The notes under the pieces are model-generated. The model made no database searches, was not told the origin of the DNA, and saw nothing but the letters and a program-made list of their open reading frames with translations. This document shows positions 47,525 to 58,300 of a stretch of 64,000 nt of DNA, in pieces. The position numbers were made by a program, and so were the translations under genes. The stretch is taken from NCBI GenBank assembly GCA_044227325.1, contig JBGAFI010000014.1:62001-126000 (forward strand). Direction: 5' to 3'. How positions within the stretch are numbered: position 1 is the stretch's first letter; every line of letters begins with the position of its first letter. The stretch comes from PFJX01 sp044227325 (GTDB taxonomy: Bacteria > Pseudomonadota > Gammaproteobacteria > Burkholderiales > Thiobacillaceae).

Positions 47525-48184
47525 ATGGCGATTCCTGGCCAAAAACAACTCTCCAACCTGGAAGAACTCCTGGAAGGCGTCTGGAAGCAGAACCCGGTGT
47601 TCGTCATGGTGCTGGGCATGTGCCCCACCCTGGCGGTGTCGGTCTCCGCGGTGAACGCCCTGTCCATGGGGCTGGCCACCACCTTCGTGCTGCTGGGGTC
47701 GACGTTCCTGGTGTCCCTGCTGCGCCGCGTGATTCCCAAGGAAGTGCGCATCGCCACCTACATCGTCATCATCGCCACCTTCGTCACCGTGGTGGACTAC
47801 CTGATCCAGGCCATCAGCCTCACGCTCTACGACGCCCTGGGCGCCTTCATCCAGCTCATCGTGGTGAACTGCATCATCCTGGGCCGGGCCGAGGCCCACG
47901 CCTCGAAGAATCCCCCCGTTCGGGCCGTCCTCAACGCGCTGGGCATGGGCGCCGGCTTCACCATCGGCCTGTTCGCCCTGGGCGCGGTACGGGAGATCCT
48001 GGGCGCGGGGAAATTGTTCGGCGTGCCTTTGTTCGGCCCCGATTTCCAGCCCTGGGTGGTGATGGTGTTGCCGCCGGGCGGCTTCTTCGTGCTGGGTGCC
48101 TGGTTGCTCTTCTTCAATTGGCTCAACAGTCGCAAGCCCGATACCGCGTCGGCCAAACCCGTGGAGGGCCACAGCCATGCATGA
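47525..48184 (+). CDS. rnfE: Rnf complex subunit RnfE
   Basis: 219 residues, six helices, NqrD-like. Two cysteines that bind the intramembrane Fe centre in the family are visible in VLGMCPTLAV and VNCIILGRAEA. GGAG at 47514-47517 is seven bases from the ATG at 47525 and four from an adjacent ATG at 47522; either could be used. Overlaps rnfA by 8 bases. Confidence 0.94.
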   Translation: MAIPGQKQLSNLEELLEGVWKQNPVFVMVLGMCPTLAVSVSAVNALSMGLATTFVLLGSTFLVSLLRRVIPKEVRIATYIVIIATFVTVVDYLIQAISLTLYDALGAFIQLIVVNCIILGRAEAHASKNPPVRAVLNALGMGAGFTIGLFALGAVREILGAGKLFGVPLFGPDFQPWVVMVLPPGGFFVLGAWLLFFNWLNSRKPDTASAKPVEGHSHA

Positions 48185-48761
48185 GTCCTTGTCGCAAATC
48201 TTCATCGGCACCTTGCTGGCCAACAATTTCGTGCTCGCCATGTTCCTGGGGCTGTGCCCTTTCCTGGGCGTCTCGGCCCGGCTGAACACCGCGCTGCCCA
48301 TGGGCGCGGCGACCACCTTCGTCATGGTGGTGGCGAGCCTGTGCGCCTTTGGTCTGAATCTGCTGGTCACCGCCTTCCACCTGGAGTTCCTGCGCCTGAT
48401 CTCCTACATCGTCATCATCGCCTCGGCGGTGCAACTGGTGGAGATGGTGCTGAAGAAGTACAGCCCGGCCCTGTTCCGCGCCCTGGGCATCTACCTGCCG
48501 CTGATCACCACCAACTGCGCGGTGCTGGGGGTGGCCCTGTTCCAGACCGCGCGGGAGTACAGCTTCGCCCAGGCGTTGACCTTCGCGGCCGGCGGCGGTG
48601 CCGGCTTCACCCTGGCCCTGCTGCTCATGGCCGGGTTGCGCGAGCGGCTCAACCTGTCCAACGTGCCCAACGTGGTCCAGGGCACCGCCCTGTCCCTCAT
48701 GCTCGCCGGCCTGCTGTCCCTGGCCTTCATGGGCTTCGCCGGCCTGGGGGCGGGGGAGTAG
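48177..48761 (+). CDS. rnfA: Rnf complex subunit RnfA
   Basis: 194 residues, six helices in inverted topology to RnfE. Family cysteines in LGLCPFLGVS and TTNCAVLGVAL form the RnfA half of the intramembrane iron site. Starts with MHESLSQIFIGTLLANNFVLAM within the end of rnfE. Confidence 0.95.
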   Translation: MHESLSQIFIGTLLANNFVLAMFLGLCPFLGVSARLNTALPMGAATTFVMVVASLCAFGLNLLVTAFHLEFLRLISYIVIIASAVQLVEMVLKKYSPALFRALGIYLPLITTNCAVLGVALFQTAREYSFAQALTFAAGGGAGFTLALLLMAGLRERLNLSNVPNVVQGTALSLMLAGLLSLAFMGFAGLGAGE

Positions 48762-48766
48762 CCGGC

Positions 48767-48958
48767 ATGGCCACCTATCTGCTCACCATCGGCCTGATCC
48801 TGCTCATCATGCTGTTCGGGATCGTCGTGCAGCAGTTCTACAAGCTGTTCGCCCAGCGCCATCCGGAGTTGGGGCCGTTCCGGGATGTGGACAAGGGATG
48901 CGGTTCCTGCTCCGGGCAGGAATGCGCCGGCGGGAGCTGTTCGACGCGGTCGGATTGA
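48767..48958 (+). CDS. Small Cys-rich membrane protein at the end of the rnf operon
   Basis: 63 residues: one membrane helix (about 4-22), then a tail with four cysteines C45, C48, C53, C58 (CGSCSGQECAGGSC). It starts 5 bases after the rnfA stop, so it belongs to the operon. The architecture (single helix, four Cys in a short tail) resembles NqrM, the factor that delivers iron to the NqrD/E centre; RnfA/RnfE are the counterparts of NqrE/NqrD. Homology is not claimed; the role is inference. It also resembles the small FeoB-associated Cys-rich proteins. Confidence 0.7.
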   Translation: MATYLLTIGLILLIMLFGIVVQQFYKLFAQRHPELGPFRDVDKGCGSCSGQECAGGSCSTRSD

Positions 48959-49380
48959 CCCAGATCCGGGGTGGAGCTACCCCGGCGCTTGTCGGTTTTC
49001 TTTACATATATTTACACTCCCCCGCGATTTTTAGCCCATTGGAAACCCAAGCCTCTGAAACGGAGGGGGTTTTGTTTCGGGTATTGTTTTTGCTTTATTT
49101 CAAGACAAGCCATCCTGTTTCCGGCCCGGCGGAATGGGTCTAGGGACTAACCACGCAGGCGATCCATGGCTAGGGCGGGTCTGGCCAAGTGCCGCCATGG
49201 GATGCCCGCGGGAGATATGGGAATGATGGGAATGGTGGTTGCATGCCGGGTGGACTGGCATATAGTCGAGTAAAAAGCTAAACAATCAGCCTCCGGCGGA
49301 TATCCCTGGAATATCCGGGCCCCGCCGGGCAAGTGCAGCGGCCGCGCATCGTCGTCGGTCGGTGCCGTGAGGAGTGGGAT
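48959..49380. other. 422-base intergenic region upstream of the giant gene
   Basis: No gene seen. It opens with the hairpin above, has an AT-rich stretch (about 48996-49110, TTTACATATATTTACAC and later T-rich runs) that could hold promoter elements, then GC-richer leader to the ATG at 49381. AGGAG at 49370-49374 is the ribosome site. I looked for riboswitch-like folds and saw nothing convincing. Confidence 0.5.
48966..48985 (+). terminator. Possible terminator after the rnf operon
   Basis: Perfect 7-bp stem (48966-48972 / 48979-48985, CCGGGGT/ACCCCGG) with a 6-base loop, 8 bases after the last rnf-operon stop. A T-rich run (GGTTTTCTTT) begins about 8 bases later, farther than in a canonical terminator. 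Confidence 0.4.
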
Positions 49381-52300
49381 ATGGTCAAGATGCCAGGGTT
49401 GGTCGAGAACCTTATGCGCCGCGCTGGCGCCACGAGAACGTCCCCACGCCGCCAGGTATCCGCCCCACCCGATTTCTCCCGAAAAATCCTGTTCGAGAGC
49501 CTGGAACCCCGGCTGCTCCTGTCCGCCGACCTGGCCCCCGAAGTCGCCAATACGCTGAGCAGCGGCGTCAACCAGTTCAAGGACTGGGCCGCGAATCTCG
49601 CCACCTATCAGCAGCTCGGCCAACAGCTTCCGGTCATCAACACCGCCCTGGGCAGCGCGACGGACCTGTCCGGCTGGCTGCAAAGCAAGATCGTCGATCC
49701 GGTGCAGAGCTACCTGGCCAGTCCCGGCGCCAAAACCACCGACGGCCTGGTGAGCGCCCTGGCCGGCGTCGCCGGCCTGTCCGCGGTGACCGGCGACCAG
49801 TACGGCAACGAGGTGCGTTTCGATCTGGTGCTGGACGCCAGCCGCACCCTGAACGGCCTGGATCTGACCGTGCCCCAGTCGGCGAACGGCATGGCCATCA
49901 CCGCCGACGGCGGCGCCCTGGATCTCGCGGCCAGCATGCATCTGGATTTCGCCTTCGGTGTGGACCTGACCCCGGGTCTGGCGACGGATGACGCCTTCTT
50001 CCTCAAGTTCGACAGCTTCACCCTGGCCGGCGACATCCACGCGACCGGCCTCAACTTCGGCGTCAGTGTCGGCTTCCTGGGCGCCAGCGTGGCCAACGGC
50101 AGCGTCAACCTGGACGCCGACATGCAGGTCAACGTGGCGAACCCGGATGCGGACGCCGCCGGCCACGTGACGCTGGGCGAACTCCAGGGCACCACCCTGG
50201 AATCCCTGGTGGGCCTGAGTTTCGCCGGCGCCACGGTGAACGCGAACCTGCCCATCACCATTGCCGCCCTGGGCAGTTTCAATCCCGGCGCCGTGCAGAT
50301 CGCCATCACGGGCAATCCCTTCTCCGGCGTCAGCGTGAACCTGACCGGCAGCAATGCCGCCGAGATCAGCAACTTCGGCCGCCTGACGCCCTTCGCGGTC
50401 AATTCCACCCTGCACCGGGTGGCGCAGTGGCTGCAGGACATCGGCGGTTCCGCCAGCGTGTTCGGCCAGGCCGTGCCGTTCGCCGACAGCACCCAGTTCA
50501 AGGACATCCTGGACTTCTCCACCGCCCTGACCGAGGTGGTGAACGACCACCTGCAATCGGAAACCGGCGTGCCGGATTTCGACAACGCCCAGGAATTCGC
50601 CGATCGCCTGGCCACTCTGCTGGGACTGGCGCCCTCGGCGATATCCGCCGCCTACAACACCAGCACCAACCAGCTCACCTTCTTCTTCCGTCTGGACCAC
50701 ACCTTCGCCAACCTCAACGCGCCGGTGGATCTCAACCTGAACCTGGCGCCCCTGGGCGGCATCAGCACCAGCAGCAACCTGAGCGTGGGCGCCGACGGCC
50801 GCCTGCAATTCACCCTGGGCTTCGACCTGTCGCCGTTCGAGGCCATCGTCCTGGGCAATCTGGTGCTGCCCGCCAACGGCGTGCTGTCCGCCGACGCCCT
50901 GTTCCAGGTGGCGGTGAACGGCGCCGCGCCGGTGGCGGTCAGCGTCGCGCGCCAGGCGAGTAACACCACGCGCAGCCAGCTCATCGCCAACATCAACACC
51001 GCCCTGACCAACGCCGGCATCACCGGCGTCACCGCGTCCCTGGTGTCCAACAAGGTGCAGTTCAAGGCCACCGGCGACATGTTCGGCGCCAGCCTGAGCA
51101 TCTTCGTTTCCAACCCCGCCACCAACACGGCGAAGACCGAACTGGGCCTGAACGAGATCATGGCGGACACCGCCACGCCCGTCTCCCAGGCCTTCCTGCG
51201 CGACATCCAGATCACCGGCAACGCCCATGTCACCGCCAGCGACATCGACGCCTCGGCCAACTTCGGCTTCATCGGCGTCGATCTTCACCGCCATCAACAA
51301 CATTTCCACCTGGGCCCAGCTCAGCACCTCCGGCACCGCCAGCGCGAACCTGCCGATCCAGGTCCAGGGCGGCATCCTGCCTCTGGGGCCGAATCCGCAT
51401 GTCCAGGTGAACATGAGCAACGTGTTCAACCCGGCCAGCCTCAGCGTCACCTTCCCGGACCTGACCGCCCTCACCAACTACCAGAATCTGGATTTGAACG
51501 ATGTGCTGGGCGCGCTGAACCAGTTCGTCGGCTACCTGGGCAACCTGGAGAACTTCTCCTTCCTGAACCTGGACCTGCCCATCATCGACAAGAGCGTCAG
51601 CGACCTGCTGTCCTTCATTCCCGACCTGAACGGCGACATCGGCGACCTGCAAGCCCTGGGCGCCCCCACCCTGCAAGCCCTGGAAGCGAAGATCGAACAG
51701 GCTTTCGGCCTCAATCCCGCCGACCTGACCATGACTTTCGCGGGCAACGACCTGCGCTTCGCCCTGCACCTGAGCGAGAGCCTGCCCGCCGAATACCAGA
51801 ACCTGCACGTGAACATGAATCTGGCCCAGCTCGCCGGCTACGTGCCGGGCGGCGTGCCGGGCCTGTCCGGCGTCGGCAACCTGATCGACGTGGGGGGCAG
51901 CGCCGACCTGGCGGTGACCGGCAGCGCGGTCATGGACCTGATCTTCGGCTTCGACCTGGCCAACCCGGCCACGCCCCGGGCCTACATCCACGACGATTCC
52001 AACATCGGTCTGCAACTCAAGGTGGCCGGCAGCAACCTGGACTTCGACGCCGCCGTCGGGCCCCTGGGCCTGTTCATCCGCGACGGCGTGGTGAACCTGG
52101 GCAACGGCGCCGCGCCGGCCGCCTTCACGGTGGGCTTCAAGCCGGTCGCCGGCGACCGCTGGTACAGCAACCAGTGGAACACCTCCATCGTCAACACCGC
52201 CCTGGTGGGCTCCGCTTCCGCCACCCTGCCGGTGTACTTCCCGCTGGAGTCCAACTTCGCCGGCAACATCGCCCTCAACATCGGCGACCTGTCCCACATT

Positions 52301-55300
52301 TCCACCACCACCACCCTGTCCGCGCCCAACCTGGCCGCCGAGATCGGCTCCATCGACCTGTTCAGCGACATGGGCAGCCTGATCCAGGGCATCGACATGG
52401 TGCTGGCCGGCATCCAGGACGCGATGGATGGCGAGATCTGGGGCATCGATCTGCCCATCGTCGGCGACAACCTGAAGGACGCGGCCCATTTCATCAGCGA
52501 CCTGCGTAGCCAGATCGTGCCCAAGCTGCAGGCCGCCTTCGCTGGCGGCGACAAGAGCGCGCAGATGGTCAAGAACGCCCTGTTCGACGTGCTCGGCAAC
52601 GCCGACGTGCTGGGCGACGGCGGCGGTTTCCTCAACATCATCCTGGACCGCAACAACGACGGCGTGGTCAATGCCGACGACATCGAGCTGGTTTCCACCG
52701 GCGCCGCCGGCGACGTGAGCCAGGTCCAGTTCAACCTGAAGATCGGCCAGACCTACACCGCGTCCGTGCCCATCGGCTTCGACATCGGCCTGCCCGGCCT
52801 GGGCCTGCAGGCCAGCGACAACAGCGCGGTGCAGGTGGACTTCACCTACGCCCTGGACATCGGCCTGGGCGTGAGCCGGGCCGACGGCGTCTACATCGAC
52901 ACCTCCGCCAACAACGAGCTGTCGGTGCAGGTGGAGGCCACCACGCCCAACATGGCCATCGGTGGCGAGCTGGGTTTCCTGCGCGTCAAGATCGAGGACG
53001 ACGACAGCGCGCCCACCCATCTCACCGGCACCTTCGCCATCGATCTGAAGGATCCGGTGGGCAGCAACAACCGGCTCACCTTCAACGAACTGGCCGGCGG
53101 CGTGAACTTCGCCCAGGTGGTGGACGTGGTGCTGAACCTGGAAGCCGAGGCCAACCTGGATTTGTCCTTGGGCGTCATGGGTTCCAGCGACGACGTGGCC
53201 AGCGCCCAGTTTTTCGACACCGGCTTCCCCCAGTTGCAGTCGGATTTCCACCTGCTCTGGACCTTCGATGCGATCCACGGCTTCCAGGGCACCCTGGAGG
53301 ACGTGAGCTTCAACAACGTGCGCCTGAACCTGGGGGAATTCCTCACCTCCATCGTCGGCCCCATCGTCAACACCATCAATCCCATTCTGGAACCGATCCG
53401 CCCGATCCTGGACGTGCTCAACGCGCCGGTGCCGGTCATCTCCGACATCACCGGCAGCAACGTCACCTTCATCGAAATGGCCAGCCTGCTGGCGCCGGAT
53501 CTGGTCTCGCCGGAAACCGCCGACTTCATCGAAGCGGCGGGTGAGCTGGTCAACTTCCTGGATCGCCTGGACAGTCTGGGCGACGGCGTCTTCCTGGACT
53601 TCGGCAGCTTCAACCTGAACAACCTGGGCAGCGGCCAGGATTTGCGCACGGGAGGCAGCGTCAACTTCGGCGGCCTCGACTTCAACGCCCGCAAGACCAA
53701 TCCCCTGCAAGCCCTGTCCGACCAGTTGGCGAGCAAGTCCCCCGGCTTCAATTCCGCGAAGAACGACATCAAGGGCACCCAGGGCTCCGGCTTCAGCTTT
53801 CCCCTGCTGGACGACCCCACCCTGGCCTTCAAGCTGCTGCTGGGCCAGGACGTGGACATCTTCCGCTACGACATGCCCGAGTTCAGCGTCGGCTTCGACA
53901 TCGAGCAGGCCTTCGGCCCGGTGTACGCGCCGCCGCCTGTCTACGTCACCCTGGAAGGCGGGCTGCGCGCCGGCGTCCGCTTCGGCTTCGGCTACGACAC
54001 CAAGGGTCTGCGGGAATTCGCCGATACCATCGACCAGGGCGCGCCCAATCCGTTGAAATTGCTGGACGGCTTCTACGTCGCCGACACCTACAACGTGAAC
54101 GGCCAGTGGAAGGATCTGCCCGAGCTGTTCCTGGAAGCCCACATCGGCGCCGGCGTGCGCGTCAGCGCGGTGATCCTGTCGGTGGAGGTGGAAGGCGGCA
54201 TCTATGCCCAGCTCGGCCTCAACCTGCACGACATCGACGGCGACGGCAAGATGCGCGGCAGCGAGTTCCTGGAGCGCATCCAGGGCGGCGGTCCCCTGTG
54301 CATCTTCGACTTCCAGGGCGAGTTCGGCGCCTATCTGGAACTCGAGGTCAGCTTCGGTATCGATCTGGGCCCCCTGGGCTGCATCTGCGTCACCTTCCCG
54401 TTCGAGATCGCCCGCGTCACCCTGGTGAGCTTCACGGTCGAATGCGACGCCCCGCCGCCGGTCCTGGCGACCGTGGACGAGGCCGACGGCACCCTCTACC
54501 TGAACATGGGCGACCGCGCCGCCTATCGCCTGCATGGCGACCTGACCGATGGCGACGAGTCCTTCAAGGTCACCGCCATCGGCAACGACTCCGTGCTGGT
54601 GGAGGCGTTCGGCTTCACCCAGCTCTACGGTTCCCTGCAGGAGCACGATCCCGCCGATCCGGCCCATCACGCGATCACCAAGATCATCGCCAACGGCGGC
54701 CTCGGCAACGACGTCATCGAGATCGACCCGGGCGTGCTGGACCCGGTCGAACTGTCCGGCGGCGACGGCGACGACATCATCATCGCCGGCGGCGGCGCCG
54801 CCTTCATCCAGGGCGGCGCCGGCAAGGACGTGCTCAAGGGCAGCAAGGAAGGCGACCGCATATACGGCCACAGCGAGAGCGGGGCGGGGGACGACGGCGC
54901 CGAGGACATCATCGAAGGCCGCGGCGGCGACGACTACCTCTACGGCCAGGGCGGCGGCGACGCCCTGGACGGCGGCGACGGCAACGACTACCTGTTCGGC
55001 GGCAGCGAGAAGGACAACCTGTTCGGCGGCGCCGGCGACGACCACCTGTTCGGCGGCACCGACCTGGACCACTTGTACGGCGAGCAGGGCAACGACACCC
55101 TGATGGGCGAGGAGGGCGTGGACTGGCTGTACGGCGGCGCCGGCGACGACATCCTGTATGGCAACGGCGTGGGCGGACCCGCCGACGACGGCGCCGCCGA
55201 CCGGCTGTTCGGCGACCTGGGCAGCGGCGACATCGGCGCCCAGGACCGCATGGGCGGCGCGCCCGGCAACGACACCTTGTATGGCCAGGCCGGCAACGAC

Positions 55301-58300
55301 TTCCTGTCCGGCGAAGGCGGCAACGACCTGCTATACGGCGGCAGCGGCGACGACGAACTGCTCGGCAACGACGGCATCGACCAACTGTTCGGCGACGCGG
55401 GCGACGACCTGCTGCGCGGCGGCGCCGGCACCGACACCCTGCACGGCGGCGACAACAACGACACCCTCTATGGCGACAGCCAGGACGACACCCTGTACGG
55501 CGACGCGGGCAACGACAGCATCTTCGGCGGCACCGGCGAGGATCTGATCTACGGCGGCACCGGCAACGACACCATCCGCGGCCAGGAAAACGACGACCGC
55601 ATCTACGGCGAGACCGGCGACGACAAGCTCTACGGCGATGCCGGCGAGGACCTGATCCTGGGTGGCGACGGCAGCGACACCCTGGTGGGCGGCGAGCAGG
55701 CGGACCGCCTGTATGGCGGCAACGATGCAGACTACCTGTTCGGCAGCGGCGGCGACGACCAGCTCTACGGCGAGGCGGGCGACGACTTCCTGTTCGGCAA
55801 CCTGGGCCGCGACCGGCTCTATGGCGGCATCGGCAACGACACCCTGTTCGGCAACGAGGACGACGACCACCTGCAGGGCGAGGAGGGCGACGACACGCTA
55901 CACGGCAATGCCGGCGAAGACCTGCTGGAAGGCGGTACCGGCGCCGACACCCTGTACGGCGGCACGGAAAACGACGTGCTGCTGGCCGGCGTCGGCCTCG
56001 GCAAGATCCTCCACGGCGACGACGGCGATGACATCCTGGTGGGCGCCGACAGTGGCGGCGACGACCCGAACCTGTTCGATGGCATCTACTTCGGCGACCG
56101 CCTCTACGGCGACGCCGGCAACGACCAGATCTGGGGTCTGGGCGGCGCCGACTACATCGAGGGCGGCGCCGGCAACGACCAGATCTGGGGCGGTGAACAC
56201 GGCGACCTGATCCTGGGCCAGGCGGGCGAGGACAAGCTTTACGGCGGTTTCGGCGCGGACTGGATCTACGGCGGCACGGAAGGCGACTACATCGACGGCG
56301 GCCTGGACGCCGACCGGCTCTACGGCGAAGCCGGCGAGGATGAAATCCTGGGCGGCGGCGGTGTCGGCGATCAGCTCTGGGGCGGCGCCGACGACGACGT
56401 GCTGCGCGGTTCCGACGACGGCGCCGACACGATCTACGGCGAGGCCGGTCGCGACCGGCTCTACGGCAATGGCGGCAACGACCACCTGCTGGGCGGCGAC
56501 GGCGACGACATCATCGAGGGCAACGCGGGCGACGACCTGATCGAGGGCGGCGCCGGCGGCGACGTCATGCTGGGTGGCGCCGACAACGACATCCTCTACG
56601 GCCATCTGCAGGGCGACGCCTCCGGCCAGGACGCGGACTGGCTCTACGGCGACTTCGGCACCAACGGCAACGAGGCCGGTTCCGGCGCCGACCAGCTGTT
56701 CGGCCAGGGCGGTAACGACCTGCTCTTCGGCGAGGGCGGCGACGACCTGATCCAACTGGTGGGCACGGCGGCCAACGGTTTCAATCAAGTCGAAGTCAGC
56801 GGCGGCGATTCCAACGTGGTGGACTTCGGCGCTGGCGAAGTGGGCGCCCTGGGCAACTTCACGACGCCCGCCGTCACGCCCGCGCCCACGCCCATCTCCA
56901 CCCGCGGCGATCCCATGGCCCTGGCCAGCCTGCCGGACGATCCGGACGTGGCCGGCCTGTGGCGTGAACTGGCGGGTTCCGCCAGCGGCGGCGGCCTCTC
57001 CGGCGGCGCCGGCCTGTCCGTGGAGCCCACAGTCGTCACCGATGCCGCCGGCAACCCGGTCATCGCCTGGGCCGACGCGCGCAACGGCAATTTCGAGATC
57101 TACCTGTTGCGCTACACCGGCAGCGCCTGGGCCATGCTGGCGGGCAGCGCCCAGGGCGGCGGCATCAGCGCCACCGCGGGGAGCTCGCGCCAGCCTTCCC
57201 TGGCCTTCGCCGCCGACGGCAGCCCGGTGGTGGCCTGGATCGAGACCACAGGCACCCTGAGCGACGTGCGCGTGGCCCGCTTCGACGCCAGCGCCAATGG
57301 CGGCGCCGGGGCCTGGGTGGCGCTGGGCACCTCCCTGTCCTCCGGGGGCGTCAGCGGTACCGGCCATGCCGACAGCGCGCGCCTGGTCAACACCGCCGGC
57401 GGCCTGGTGGCCGTCTGGCTGGACGATTCCAGCGGCAAGACCCAGGTGTTCGCGCGCCGCTTCAACGGCACCAACTGGGTGGCCCTGGGTTCCGCCAGCG
57501 GCACCGGCATCTCCGCTGCCCCAAGCGATGTCTCCGACCTGGCTGTGACCACGGATGGCACCAAGATCGCCATCGCCTGGGCGCGCGACAACGGTGGCGG
57601 CAGGCAGGTGTACGTGAAGGAATACAACGGCGCCAGCTGGCAGGCCCTGGCCGGCTCGGATTCCGGTGCCGGCATCTCCAATGCCACCGGCGAGAATTGG
57701 GCGCCCACCCTGGCCTACCAGGGTGGCGATCTGTTCGTGGTCTGGCAGCGCATGGCCACGGACGGCTACCAGAATCTGAATGGCAAGCGCTTCAGCGCGG
57801 GCGCCTGGAGCGGTCTGGGCACGATTACCCAGCATGGCCCGGCGACGGACAACGCCACCATCGCCAAGGACGCCCGCCTGGCGTCCGGCGGCGGCCAGCT
57901 CTGGCTGTTCTGGACCGACGAGGACACCCGGCGCTCCGACCAGCCCCAGGCGATCTACGCCGAGCTATGGAACGGCGCCGGCTTCGCGCCGCGCATGGCG
58001 GCGGACGCGGACGGCGACGGCATCAGCGAGACCGGCGGCCGCCTGTCTGGCGTCGCCCTGGCGGTGGACGCCTCGGGCCGGCCCGTGGTGGCCTGGAGCG
58101 AGGCGGACAGAGGCTTCTCCGGCGATCCGGCGCTCCCCGCCATCTACCTGCGCGCCGACGCGCCGGCGGTGAACCGCATCTTCCAGGCCGCCGACACGGC
58201 GGCATTATTGGACATCCTGAACAACCAGGATCTCGGGGCCGGCGACTTCATCGTCCTGGCGGGCGGCGACTTCGGCGTCTTCACCATCTCCGCCCAGGAT

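Noticed and set aside
48990..49370. Cyclic-di-GMP or other riboswitch upstream of the giant gene
   Set aside because: I could not match the conserved core of any riboswitch I know in this leader.
51269..55072. Very long minus-strand open frame (and another at 58313-62869) opposite the giant gene
   Set aside because: They are rich in low-complexity Gly/Val/Ala/Asp/Gln strings, lack any domain, and mirror the repeats of the plus-strand gene; typical shadow frames of high-GC DNA.
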